The translations under genes and the position numbers were made by a program. Shown in pieces: positions 37,869-47,464 of a stretch of 64,000 nt of DNA. How positions within the stretch are numbered: the first letter of the stretch is position 1; every line of letters begins with the position of its first letter. The stretch is from Flavobacterium aeripolare (lineage in GTDB: Bacteria > Bacteroidota > Bacteroidia > Flavobacteriales > Flavobacteriaceae), in assembly GCF_013294025.1 (NCBI RefSeq), contig NZ_JABSNL010000003.1:266362-330361 (forward strand). The letters are read 5' to 3'. Below the pieces are notes generated by a model that was given only the letters and a program-made list of their open reading frames with translations, was not told the DNA's origin and did no database searches.

Positions 37869-40800
37869 ATGAAAACTTTAAAACAAAATCTACTCTTATT
37901 CTTAATTGTACTTTGTGGGCAATTGCTGCATTCGCAATCTATTATAATTCAAGGAAAAGTAACAGATTCAGCTGGCTTCCCGCTAACAGGCGCAACCATT
38001 CTCGTAAAAGGGACTCAAAACAGCACAATCGCTGATGGAAATGGAAGCTACTCCATTGCAACTGAAAAAGGAAAAACCCTAGTTTTTAGCTACATGGGTT
38101 TTACAACTAAAGAAGCTATAGCAACCAATCAAGAAAAATTAAATGTTAGTCTTCAAGACGATTCAGTAGTACTAGGTGAAGTAGTCGTTACAGCTTTGGG
38201 TATTAAAAGAGACAAACGCGCTCTAGGATATGCATCCCAAGAATTAAAATCAGACGATATCAATAAGGTGAACTCGACCAATTTTGTTTCTAATCTTTCT
38301 GGAAAAATATCGGGAGTTCAAATTTCTGGCTCAGGAAACGGAATCACAAGTTCTTCTAGAATTACTATTAGAGGCGACAAGTCATTGAACATTAACAACA
38401 ACGGGCCATTATTTATTGTTGATGGTATTCCTATTAATAACAATGTATACGGTGTTGGGAGTTCGGCAACAACTCAAACCGATTTGCCTACTGATTATGG
38501 TAATGGTGCCGCCGAAATCAATCAAGAAAATATAGAAAGCGTCAATGTATTGAAAGGTGCTGCAGCATCTGCACTTTATGGATCTAGAGCAGCAAATGGT
38601 GTGATTGTCATTACCACAAAATCTGGTCGCAAAGGTAAAGGTTTGGGTGTTTCTATCTCTTCTTCTTTTATGACTAGCGAGGCTTTGCGTTTGCCAGAGA
38701 TTCAGGGTGTTTATGGTGCAGGCTCTAAACAAGTTTATGATCCGGGTGCTGATACCAACTTAGGGCCTCGTTTTGACTCTGGCCTTTCAATTCTTCAAAA
38801 TGGTAGCCCAGGCTATTCTGTAGGTGAAGGTGAAGTGTTGCCCTTCGAATTTAGATATAACTTAAAAGACTTTTTTAGAAAGGGAAATTCTATTTCGAAT
38901 ACCGTTTCGATTTCTGGATCAGATGAAAAAACAAATTTCAGACTAAGCTACGGCAAAACGACTAGCGAAGATATTGTACCTAATTCTAATTTAAAAAGAG
39001 ACAATATAAGTCTAAACCTTAATTACAATATCTCAGACAAATGGAAATTTGCCACGGTAGCAACCTATACAAAAAGCGCCAGTGACAATACGCCAGTTTC
39101 AGGTTATGGAAGTCAAGGAATCATGTACAATTTATTATGGAACCATACCAACGTTGACCTTGACTGGTTAAAGGATTATTGGATCGTGAAGGATGTTACA
39201 CAAAACAGCATGTTTGGATGGGGTGATAATCCTTTTAAAATTGCGTACGAAAACATCAATGCCTTCAAGAAAGCAAGAATTTTTGGAAACATGTCTTCGA
39301 CTTACCAAATTAGCAATGATTTCTCTTTTATGGCTAGAATAGGAATGGATAATTCAAACGATTTTAGATGGTCACGCAGACCTATAGGTTCGTCTCGCTA
39401 CACTAACGGTATGTACCGCGAGCAAACGATAGGGTTTACAGAGTATAATGCGGATATGTTATTGAGTTACGACCACACTTTTGGTGATTTCTCTATTAAA
39501 GTTTCTTACGGAGCGAATAGCATGAATCAATACACGAGTGAAAGTAAGATTGAAGGTCAAGGAATTAGTATTCCCGGAATTTACAATTTACAAAACATCA
39601 ATGTAATGCCTATTCAATCTAGAAATATTTATAAAAAACGTATTAATAGTATGTATAGTCTAGCTAATATTGGGTACAAAGATTATTTGTATTTAGATGT
39701 TACCGCTAGAAACGATTGGTCATCTACCTTACCAGCAAACAACAATTCGTATTTCTATCCTTCGGCTTCTTTGAGTTTCATCCCTACTTCTTTTTTTGAA
39801 ATGAATAAGAACATTGATTTCTTAAAAGTGAGAGTTAATGCGGCTTCTGTAGGAAATGACACTGATCCTTACCGATTAGTAAAAACCTACGACAATGGTT
39901 CATTAGCTGGAACATTGACCAATCCCTCTTCAATTTTAAATAGTAATTTAAAACCTGAAATTGCAACATCATACGAAGCCGGGATCGAAGCGCAGTTTTT
40001 CAAGAAGAGAATCACACTAGATGCAAGTTATTATGTAACTAACTCTAAAAACCAAATTGTAGGTCTTGATATTTCGCAAGCAGCCGGATTTAATTCGAAT
40101 GTAATCAATGCAGGTAAAATTCAAAACAAAGGAATCGAAATAGGATTAGGATTAACCCCAATTCGCACTATTGATTTTGAATGGACGCTTAATACCAATT
40201 TTACTCGAAACCGCGGAACTGTAAAAGAATTAACTCCAGGAATTGACAATTACATCATTGCTCAAGGTCCTAACGGGGGAACAATCGAAGCTCGTGTAGG
40301 AGAACGAATGGGTGACATGTACGGCCGCGGATACCTAAGAAGTCCAGACAACCAAATCGTTTATGACAATGCTGGTTCGCCAATATTAGATACAAAAATC
40401 AAGAAAATAGGAAACTACAATCCAGACTGGATGTTGGGTCTTTCAACAAACATTAGATACAAAAACCTGAGTTTAAATGCGCTTGTTGATGTGCGTCATG
40501 GTGGTAAAATTTATTCGATGACCAATGCAATTGGAATGGAAAGCGGTATCCTAGCCGTTTCCTTACCAGGAAGAGAGACAGGGATTGTAGGTCAAGGAGT
40601 AGTCCAAAACACCGATGGTTCCTACAGTCCAAACACAACCTCAGTGACTGCAGAAAACTGGTATTATTCAAACGCTTTTAGAAGAGACAATATTGAAGCC
40701 AACTCCTTTGATGCTTCTTATGTAAAATTAAGAGAAGTGAGTTTAAATTACAGGTTATCTTCAAAATTCACTAAGGCTGTGCACATGCAAAACTTAAGCA

Positions 40801-40958
40801 TAGGATTAGTAGGGAACAACTTGGCGCTTTGGACGAAAGTTCCAAACATTGATCCCGAAACTCAAGCAATTAGCGGCGGTACTCTTTTACCTGGTTTTGA
40901 GGTGTTGCAATTACCCTCTTCAAGAAACTACGGAATAAAATTAAATGCTTCATTCTAA
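37869..40958 (+). CDS. SusC/RagA-type TonB-dependent outer-membrane receptor (1029 aa)
   Basis: TonB-dependent transporter of the SusC class that imports bulky substrates across the outer membrane with a SusD lipoprotein. It has a signal peptide (about 1-22), a carboxypeptidase-D-like regulatory domain (IIQGKVTDSAGFPLTGATI, about 25-100), the SusC-type plug box (EVVVTALGIKR, about 105), then the plug (GNGITSSSRITIRGDKSL, GPLFIVDGIPI) and a barrel ending in F. It is followed by a SusD-like gene overlapping its end and by an exported phosphodiesterase-type enzyme. The upstream regulator is not visible. Confidence 0.93.
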   Translation: MKTLKQNLLLFLIVLCGQLLHSQSIIIQGKVTDSAGFPLTGATILVKGTQNSTIADGNGSYSIATEKGKTLVFSYMGFTTKEAIATNQEKLNVSLQDDSVVLGEVVVTALGIKRDKRALGYASQELKSDDINKVNSTNFVSNLSGKISGVQISGSGNGITSSSRITIRGDKSLNINNNGPLFIVDGIPINNNVYGVGSSATTQTDLPTDYGNGAAEINQENIESVNVLKGAAASALYGSRAANGVIVITTKSGRKGKGLGVSISSSFMTSEALRLPEIQGVYGAGSKQVYDPGADTNLGPRFDSGLSILQNGSPGYSVGEGEVLPFEFRYNLKDFFRKGNSISNTVSISGSDEKTNFRLSYGKTTSEDIVPNSNLKRDNISLNLNYNISDKWKFATVATYTKSASDNTPVSGYGSQGIMYNLLWNHTNVDLDWLKDYWIVKDVTQNSMFGWGDNPFKIAYENINAFKKARIFGNMSSTYQISNDFSFMARIGMDNSNDFRWSRRPIGSSRYTNGMYREQTIGFTEYNADMLLSYDHTFGDFSIKVSYGANSMNQYTSESKIEGQGISIPGIYNLQNINVMPIQSRNIYKKRINSMYSLANIGYKDYLYLDVTARNDWSSTLPANNNSYFYPSASLSFIPTSFFEMNKNIDFLKVRVNAASVGNDTDPYRLVKTYDNGSLAGTLTNPSSILNSNLKPEIATSYEAGIEAQFFKKRITLDASYYVTNSKNQIVGLDISQAAGFNSNVINAGKIQNKGIEIGLGLTPIRTIDFEWTLNTNFTRNRGTVKELTPGIDNYIIAQGPNGGTIEARVGERMGDMYGRGYLRSPDNQIVYDNAGSPILDTKIKKIGNYNPDWMLGLSTNIRYKNLSLNALVDVRHGGKIYSMTNAIGMESGILAVSLPGRETGIVGQGVVQNTDGSYSPNTTSVTAENWYYSNAFRRDNIEANSFDASYVKLREVSLNYRLSSKFTKAVHMQNLSIGLVGNNLALWTKVPNIDPETQAISGGTLLPGFEVLQLPSSRNYGIKLNASF

Positions 40959-40968
40959 AAAAAACATC

Positions 40969-42378
40969 ATGAAAAAATTCATAACCTTATTATTCTTCTG
41001 CGGTCTAGGCATCTCTTGCACCGATGGATTTGAAGAAATCAACACCAATAAAAACCAACCTACGGTTTCGCAACCAAAACAGTTATTACCTAATGTGATT
41101 TTTAACCTAGCCAATACCAATGTAAATAATTCATTCAATTTTGGGGATATTGTGGCTCAATACGGTGGCAATTACGAGTACAATGAACTAGATGTTTACA
41201 ATTGGGGTGCTGATGCTCGTTTTTGGGGCATGTACAAATGGCTCAATGATATTTATGACATTAAAAAACAAGCCTTATTGCTACAAGATAAGAATTACGA
41301 AGCTATCAGTTTGATTCTAGAAACGTATACCATGCAAGTAATCACAGATGCTTATGGAGACGCTCCATACTCAGAAGCCTCACAAGGCGAAGAAGGAAAT
41401 TTGAAACCAAAATACGATACACAAGAAGAAATATACACCCAATTGCTTTTAAATCTTGATAATGCAAATGCGATCATCGATACCAAGCTACAAGTAGAAG
41501 GTGATAATTTATTCAACGGTGACATGTTGAAATGGAAAAAATTTGCCAATTCGTTGCACCTAAGGTTATTGATGCGTATTTCGAATAAAATAAATGTGAG
41601 TGCCAAATTGAACGAAATTATTTCAAAACCAGACCAATATCCTTTATTTACATCGAATGCTGATAATGCTACTTATTTTTATTCGGGAAGTTTTCCTAAT
41701 ATTTCGCCTATGAGTGATGGAATCAACAGATTATATGGTTATAATATTGTTATCCCCACAACAAATTTGGTAAACACTTTGATCACCAACAATGACCCAA
41801 GACTTGCCGAATGGATTGATCCTATCGAAGGATCTACCAACCAATTAGGATTGCAGCCGGGATTGACTTTAGACCAAATTGGAGAGCCATCAAATTATTC
41901 AAGAAGAGCGGAAGATTATTTTTATACCAAAACAAAAATCGCAGCACTTTTTATGACTTATAGTGAGCTAAACTTTTTACTAGCCGAAGCAAGTCAGCGC
42001 AATTTAATCACAACTGGATCAGCGCAAGCCTATTATAACACAGCCGTTGAAGCATCGTTCGCACAATGGAATGTGGTGATGCCAACTGATTACTTGACGA
42101 CAACAGCACCATATAGCGCTACGACCGAAGTTTTGTACACTCAAAAATGGTTGGCCTTGTATCATACAGGAACCGAATCATGGTTTGACTGGAAAAGAAC
42201 AGGGAAACCTAGTTTTATTCAAGCTGGTCCAGGATCAAAAAATGGCAATAAAGTTCCAAGACGTATCATGTACCCTAGTTTAGAGCAATCTGTAAATGCA
42301 CAAAATAACATTGCTGCTTTGCAAAAATTAGGAGGGACAGATGATATTAATGCTAAAGTATGGTGGGATAAATTTTAA
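40969..42378 (+). CDS. SusD/RagB-family outer-membrane lipoprotein (469 aa)
   Basis: Surface substrate-binding lipoprotein that acts as a lid for its SusC. I start it at MKKFITLLFFCG (40969), giving a lipoprotein signal with Cys17 (lipobox GISC). The frame also has an earlier Met at 40945 inside the end of susC. TPR-type helices and YSELNFLLAEA are visible, as well as the C-terminal family region with KWLALYHTGTESWFDWKRTG. Sequence style suggests the SusD-like_2 branch rather than the starch-type one. Confidence 0.92.
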   Translation: MKKFITLLFFCGLGISCTDGFEEINTNKNQPTVSQPKQLLPNVIFNLANTNVNNSFNFGDIVAQYGGNYEYNELDVYNWGADARFWGMYKWLNDIYDIKKQALLLQDKNYEAISLILETYTMQVITDAYGDAPYSEASQGEEGNLKPKYDTQEEIYTQLLLNLDNANAIIDTKLQVEGDNLFNGDMLKWKKFANSLHLRLLMRISNKINVSAKLNEIISKPDQYPLFTSNADNATYFYSGSFPNISPMSDGINRLYGYNIVIPTTNLVNTLITNNDPRLAEWIDPIEGSTNQLGLQPGLTLDQIGEPSNYSRRAEDYFYTKTKIAALFMTYSELNFLLAEASQRNLITTGSAQAYYNTAVEASFAQWNVVMPTDYLTTTAPYSATTEVLYTQKWLALYHTGTESWFDWKRTGKPSFIQAGPGSKNGNKVPRRIMYPSLEQSVNAQNNIAALQKLGGTDDINAKVWWDKF

Positions 42379-42391
42379 ATATAACAAGAAA

Positions 42392-43474
42392 ATGAAAAGA
42401 ATAATTATAATACTATTACTTGCTTGCGGTACAATAGCTCAAGCTCAAAAAGCCGAAAACATCATTATAATTACCACTGACGGTTTTAGATGGCAAGAAG
42501 CTTTTAAAGGGATGGATGAAACGCTCGCCAGAGACAAAAAGTTCAATCAAAACGACAGCAGCTATATTTATAAAAAATATTGGGCCGAAACCCCAAAGGA
42601 ACGTAGAGAAAAACTAATGCCTTTTATGTGGTCAGTTTTGGCCAAAAAAGGGCAAATTTATGGCAATAGAACAGTAGGTAACAAAGTGAATAATGCCAAT
42701 CCGTATTGGTTTAGTTATCCTGGTTATAACGAAATCATGACAGGTTATGCAGATACTTTAATCAATTCTAACCATTATCCTGCAAATCCCAATATTACGA
42801 TTTTAGAATTCTTGAATAAGCAACCAAAGATAAAAGGTAAGGTAGCTGCTTTTGGTGCTTGGGATGCTTTTGACAACATTTTAAATGAAAAAAGAGCTGG
42901 TTTCCCTGTGGTATCTGCCTTCGATAACGTGGGAGGTAAAACGCCAAATGAAAAACAGAAACTAATCAATGCCATGCGCACCGATTCTTTTAAACCTTTT
43001 CATGAAGAAGAATGTTTGGACGTGTTTACGCATTATGGCGCATTAGAAGAATTGAAAACCAACAAACCTCGCGTACTATATATTTCCTACGGTGAAACAG
43101 ATGAATGGGCACATTATGGCTTTTACCGTTCGTACTTAGATGCTGCGCATCAAGTAGATGCTTGGATTAAGGAAATTTGGGACTTTGTAGAAAGTGACCC
43201 ACAATATAAAGGAAAAACGGCATTAGTATTCACCACAGATCACGGACGTGGAGATATCACAAAAGCAGAATGGACAAGTCATGGTCCGCAAATAAAAGAT
43301 GCTAGCGAAATTTGGTTTGCTACTATGGGACCACAAATTGAACCTAAGGGCGAAATGAAAAACGAAAATCAATTGTACCAAAATCAATTTGCACAAACTA
43401 TGGCCAAAATAATGGGATACACTTTTGAAGCCAATCATCCTATTGCTAATGAAATACAGGGAGTGATAAAATAA
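42392..43474 (+). CDS. Secreted phosphodiesterase/sulfatase-fold hydrolase (360 aa)
   Basis: Exported enzyme of the alkaline-phosphatase superfamily. The start at 42392 gives a signal peptide (MKRIIIILLLACGTIAQAQ). The frame runs upstream into susD. Metal-binding motifs of the superfamily are visible: ITTDGFRWQEAF near the N-terminus, ETDEWAHYGFYRSYLDAAHQVD, and FTTDHGRG. The sulfatase Cys/Ser-x-Pro-x-Arg motif is not seen, so a phosphodiesterase, phosphatase or nucleotide-pyrophosphatase activity is more likely. It lies 13 bases after susD in one operon, so the SusC/SusD pair may import the released product or the phosphorylated substrate. Confidence 0.75.
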   Translation: MKRIIIILLLACGTIAQAQKAENIIIITTDGFRWQEAFKGMDETLARDKKFNQNDSSYIYKKYWAETPKERREKLMPFMWSVLAKKGQIYGNRTVGNKVNNANPYWFSYPGYNEIMTGYADTLINSNHYPANPNITILEFLNKQPKIKGKVAAFGAWDAFDNILNEKRAGFPVVSAFDNVGGKTPNEKQKLINAMRTDSFKPFHEEECLDVFTHYGALEELKTNKPRVLYISYGETDEWAHYGFYRSYLDAAHQVDAWIKEIWDFVESDPQYKGKTALVFTTDHGRGDITKAEWTSHGPQIKDASEIWFATMGPQIEPKGEMKNENQLYQNQFAQTMAKIMGYTFEANHPIANEIQGVIK

Positions 43475-43494
43475 AACCCTAGTTTCCCCAAATC

Positions 43495-43528
43495 AAAAGG
43501 GTTTGACATTATTGTCAAACCCTTTTTT
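43495..43528. terminator. Bidirectional terminator (copy 1 of a repeated hairpin)
   Basis: AAAGGGTTTGACA pairs with TGTCAAACCCTTT around TTAT, with A-run before and T-run after, between two converging operons. The same 37 bases recur at 55345-55381. Confidence 0.92.
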
Positions 43529-43567
43529 ACAAAAAAGCAAAACCATAATTATTCTAAGCTAAACCCC

Positions 43568-45832
43568 TTACTGTAATAAGAAGTCCGCTTTTTGATCTCC
43601 TATTTGGATCGTAAACGTTCCTTTTTCTGAAATCCATTTTAAGTCGTTGTTTACAAATTTTAAATCTTGTGGATTTAAAGTAAATGAAACTTTTTTAGTT
43701 TCTCCTGGCGCCAATTCAATTTTTTCAAAACGTTTTAGCGATTTAAATTCAGGCGTAATTGACGCTACATTATCTGATAAATACAACAAAACTGCTTCTT
43801 TACCCTGTGAAGACCCTGAATTAGTCACCTCAACAGAAACTGTAATATCATCTGAACTGCTTATCTCTTTTTTATCAATTTTTATATTGCTGTATTTAAA
43901 AGTCGTGTAGGATAAACCGGTACCAAATTCATATTGTGGCAAGTAACTTTTTTCATATTTAGCATCGTCATTTTGCTCCCCTTCTGAAATACTTTCGGTA
44001 TATTTTCTATTGTATTTTTCTAATGAATTTGGATATCTTGGGTAATTATAAGGCAATCTTCCGCTTGGATTCACCTCTCCATACACTATATCTACTAAAG
44101 CTCTTGCTCCTTCGTTTCCGGGAAGGTAACATTGAATGACCGCATTCATTTTTGATTCAAAATCACTAATCAACCTTGGACGGCCTTCATTCAAAATTAA
44201 GATAATTGGCTTGTCTAATTTGGCTAAAGCCAAAGCTAATTTTATTTGTGAATCACTCATGTATATATTACTAATATCCCCCGGTGTTTCGGTATAATTT
44301 TTTTCCCCTAAACACAAAACAATTTTAGAGGCTTGTTTTGCAAGAGCAACTGCTTTTTCTATTTCAGCATCATTTTCAATTTCTAAATCTGCGCCTGGTG
44401 TATACAATACATTTTCTTTCCCAATTTTGTTTTGAAAAGCCTCCAGAATTGTGAATTTATCCGCAGCATAAGTATCTGAATTTTCTCCTTGCCAAGTATA
44501 AGACCAACCTCCGTTAAGGTACTTCATACTGTTTGCCGTAGCACCTGTAACTAATATTTTTTCGTTTTTATCTAAAGGTAAAATAGCTTCTTTATTTTTT
44601 AATAAAGTAATTGATTCCGCTGCCGTTTGATACGCTTTTTCAATGTGTTCCTCACTACCAAAAGCAGGGTAATCTTTGGGATCAGCTACTGTATTCTCAA
44701 ATAAATTCAGTTCAAATTTCATTTTTAAAATTCGAGAAACAGCATCATCAATACGAGAAATAGGTACTTCACCTTTATTAACAAGGTCTACTAAATCAGT
44801 ATAGAAAGTAAAGTCTTCAGGAACCATACTCATATCAATACCTGCCATAACAGCAATTTTAACGGCATCTCTATTTGATTCAGCCACTTTATGACGGGTA
44901 TATAAATAAATAATATCCTTCCAGTCCGTTACCACAACGCCTGAAAAACCCAACTCGTTTTTTAAAATATCGGTAATTAAATGTTTGCTTGCATGCACTG
45001 GAGTTCCGTTGATCTCCCCTGAACTTACCATCACACTTTTGGCACCCACTTTAATAGCAGCTTGGTAAATTGTCAAGTCATACTGACGTAAAATACGTTC
45101 AGGAATAATACTTGGCGTACGGTCTTTTCCACTAGTGGTGCTTCCGTAACCTATGTAATGTTTCATACACGATGCTACTTGATATTTAGATCCCACTCCG
45201 TCTCCTTCATAACCTTCAACTAAAGCCACAGCCATTTTTGATGATAGATAAGCATCTTCACCAAAAGTTTCCCACATTCTTGACCAAGCTGGATTTCTAG
45301 GGAAATCTAAATCAGGTGAAAAAACCCAAGGTATAGAAGAAGCACGTGTTTCATAAGCTGAAATTTGCGCTCCTTTTTTAACCAATTCGGTATTAAAGGT
45401 TGCTGCCAAACCTATTTGCTGCGGGAATAAAGTCGCTCCTTGTGTATAACTTGCACCGTGAATGGCGTCAATACCATATAAAACAGGGATTTTCAATCTC
45501 GTCTTATTAGCTTCAGTGCTAATGGTTGAGATCACTCCTTTCCATTGTTCAATAGTTTGAGCTCCTGGATTAGGAACGTTTAAAATGGATCCTATATGGT
45601 ATTTTTGAATTCCTTCTTTTAGTTTTGCAGCATCAAGAATTCCTTTTTTTCCAGTTACTTCAAAATTAGTAACGGTTATTTGAGTCATTTGACCTACTTT
45701 TTCTTCTATACTCATTTTAGACAATAAAGCAGCTACTTTATTATCTATTGCTGATTTATTGTTTTTTACTTCTTGGCTCCAAACGGTTCCTGCAAACAAA
45801 AAGACAACTAATAACACTACTGTATTTTTCAT
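43568..45832 (-). CDS. GH3 beta-glucosidase (754 aa)
   Basis: Exported glycoside hydrolase family 3 enzyme with signal peptide (residues 1-19). The TIM-barrel domain contains the nucleophile Asp303 (GVVVTDWKDI) and the conserved KHYIGYG and PVLYGIDAIHG motifs. The alpha/beta sandwich domain and a C-terminal fibronectin-III-like domain (from about residue 655) follow. It resembles BglX-type periplasmic beta-glucosidases that release glucose from short beta-glucan oligomers. It is the last gene of the PUL on the minus strand. Confidence 0.94.
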   Translation of the reverse strand: MKNTVVLLVVFLFAGTVWSQEVKNNKSAIDNKVAALLSKMSIEEKVGQMTQITVTNFEVTGKKGILDAAKLKEGIQKYHIGSILNVPNPGAQTIEQWKGVISTISTEANKTRLKIPVLYGIDAIHGASYTQGATLFPQQIGLAATFNTELVKKGAQISAYETRASSIPWVFSPDLDFPRNPAWSRMWETFGEDAYLSSKMAVALVEGYEGDGVGSKYQVASCMKHYIGYGSTTSGKDRTPSIIPERILRQYDLTIYQAAIKVGAKSVMVSSGEINGTPVHASKHLITDILKNELGFSGVVVTDWKDIIYLYTRHKVAESNRDAVKIAVMAGIDMSMVPEDFTFYTDLVDLVNKGEVPISRIDDAVSRILKMKFELNLFENTVADPKDYPAFGSEEHIEKAYQTAAESITLLKNKEAILPLDKNEKILVTGATANSMKYLNGGWSYTWQGENSDTYAADKFTILEAFQNKIGKENVLYTPGADLEIENDAEIEKAVALAKQASKIVLCLGEKNYTETPGDISNIYMSDSQIKLALALAKLDKPIILILNEGRPRLISDFESKMNAVIQCYLPGNEGARALVDIVYGEVNPSGRLPYNYPRYPNSLEKYNRKYTESISEGEQNDDAKYEKSYLPQYEFGTGLSYTTFKYSNIKIDKKEISSSDDITVSVEVTNSGSSQGKEAVLLYLSDNVASITPEFKSLKRFEKIELAPGETKKVSFTLNPQDLKFVNNDLKWISEKGTFTIQIGDQKADFLLQ

Positions 45833-45872
45833 ATTTAATTTTAAATTTTATACACTTTTAAAAGCAATTTTT

Positions 45873-45886
45873 GCTTTCGCGAAAGC
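45873..45886. repeat. Perfect 14-base palindrome GCTTTCGCGAAAGC
   Basis: Short perfect palindrome between the GH30 gene and the GH3 gene, with an extra flanking G. It is too short for a terminator with a T-run here. It may be a protein-binding site or one copy of a genome-wide repeated motif. Only one copy was noticed in the window. Confidence 0.6.
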
Positions 45887-45895
45887 GATCTTACA

Positions 45896-47347
45896 CTAAT
45901 AAACTAGGGTTTGCATGGCATGAGGAGGTATTACAACCTCGGCTTGATTAGCCGATACCATTAAACTATACGTGATACTTTTATCAGAATCATTCATAAC
46001 CACAGTCACTACAGTTCCATCTAAATTAAGAAAAGAAGTACTTATTAAAGCGCTTCTGCTTACTGCTGAACTGATTCTTTTTGCACCAACTCGAATAAAT
46101 TTAGAAAAATGTCCAATATAATAATACGAAGGCGTATAGATTAGTTCTCCCGTATTGGTATTTGCATGAACAGGTGCAAAACAGAAATTCCCCACATGAT
46201 TTGGGCCTCCATTTTGATCTAGTAGAATATTCCAGTCTGTCCAGCCCACGGTTCCATTATTAAAATCATTAATCATTGCTTTACCATATCTTTCGGCATT
46301 AGGCCAAAACTGGTATTTATTTGCATCAAAACGTTCTACACAGCCTTCAGTAAACAATAGCTTTTTATCGGGATAGGCTTCATAAACTTTTCGAACATTA
46401 TCAAACATTTGTTCTCCTCCAGACCAGTTTTCGTACCAATGAAAAGCAGTTCCCCAAACATATTTTGCTGCTTCAGGGTCAGAAAGAATTGTATTTGCTC
46501 TTTCATACATTAAATCTCTGTTGTGATCCCAGATAACAATATTTTTATTTCCTAAACCTTCTTTTTTTAGTGTTGGTCCTAAATAATTTTTTATAAAATC
46601 TCGCTCCTCATCGGCAGTATACAAACACGATTCCCATGTTTGTTTAGCCATAGGTTCATTTTGAATTGTTAATCCCCAGATAGGAATACCTTCTTTTTCA
46701 TAAGCGTTAATAAATTTCACATAATAATTTGCCCAAGCTTGGTCATATTCTGGTAAAAGAACACCTCCTTGCAGCATGTTATTTGTGCTTTTCATAAAAG
46801 CGGGGGGACTCCATGGAGACGCATAAGTTGTTAATTTACCACCAGCTGTTTTTATTGCTTGCTTAATTAACGGAATTTTATATTGCTGATCGTGAGCAAT
46901 AGAAAAACTTTTTAAATCCTTATCTCCTTCTCTAATATAAGTGTAGCTTTCGCTGCTAAAATCAGAACTATGTATCGTTGTCCTTAGCAGAGAATAGCCA
47001 ATACCTTTTTCTCTATCGTAATAGGATGTCAAAAATTCTTGCTGTTTGTCCTTTGGTAATTTTGCAAAAACTTCGGCACTTGCATCAGTAATTGCACCTC
47101 CAATACCTAAAAAATTTTGAAACGTTTTTCTAGGTTCCACCACGATTGCTAATTGTGTTTCTAAAGGCTGCATTGCTTTCGAAAAAAACAAATTAGCTGT
47201 AGGACTCAACTTGAGTTTTGTATTTTCGGCAGTGGTATATACTGTGATTTTTTTAGCTGCTGTAGCAATATCTTGTTTACTTTGCTTTTGCGAAAATGCT
47301 ACAAACGAAAACAGCAAACATAGTAATGTGTACTTTGGAATTTTCAT
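45896..47347 (-). CDS. GH30-family glucosylceramidase-like beta-glucanase (483 aa)
   Basis: Exported glycoside hydrolase family 30 enzyme. The start MKIPKYTLLC (47347) gives a signal peptide; a frame extension to 47389 is probably untranslated. Catalytic residues are visible: acid/base Glu231 in GLTIQNEPM and nucleophile Glu334 in LLFTEGC. The N-terminal half has GIGGAITDASA and the middle YASPWSPPAFMK, both typical of GH30 subfamily 1, whose members act on beta-1,6- or related beta-glucosidic links. It lies downstream of susC/susD. Confidence 0.92.
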   Translation of the reverse strand: MKIPKYTLLCLLFSFVAFSQKQSKQDIATAAKKITVYTTAENTKLKLSPTANLFFSKAMQPLETQLAIVVEPRKTFQNFLGIGGAITDASAEVFAKLPKDKQQEFLTSYYDREKGIGYSLLRTTIHSSDFSSESYTYIREGDKDLKSFSIAHDQQYKIPLIKQAIKTAGGKLTTYASPWSPPAFMKSTNNMLQGGVLLPEYDQAWANYYVKFINAYEKEGIPIWGLTIQNEPMAKQTWESCLYTADEERDFIKNYLGPTLKKEGLGNKNIVIWDHNRDLMYERANTILSDPEAAKYVWGTAFHWYENWSGGEQMFDNVRKVYEAYPDKKLLFTEGCVERFDANKYQFWPNAERYGKAMINDFNNGTVGWTDWNILLDQNGGPNHVGNFCFAPVHANTNTGELIYTPSYYYIGHFSKFIRVGAKRISSAVSRSALISTSFLNLDGTVVTVVMNDSDKSITYSLMVSANQAEVVIPPHAMQTLVY

Positions 47348-47396
47348 TATTGTATTTTTAAATTCTTGTAATACTACTTTAAAAGACATTATTTAA

Positions 47397-47431
47397 AAAT
47401 AGCCCATAAACAAAATGAATATGGGCTATTT
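47397..47431 (-). terminator. Hairpin between susD and the GH30/GH3 genes
   Basis: AAATAGCCCATA pairs with TATGGGCTATTT around an 11-base loop. On the minus strand it is followed by TTTAAATAA, a fair terminator. It may partly stop transcription so that susC/susD message exceeds that of the enzyme genes. Confidence 0.7.
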
Positions 47432-47464
47432 AAACCTAACTCAATTAAACTAACTCAAAATGTA

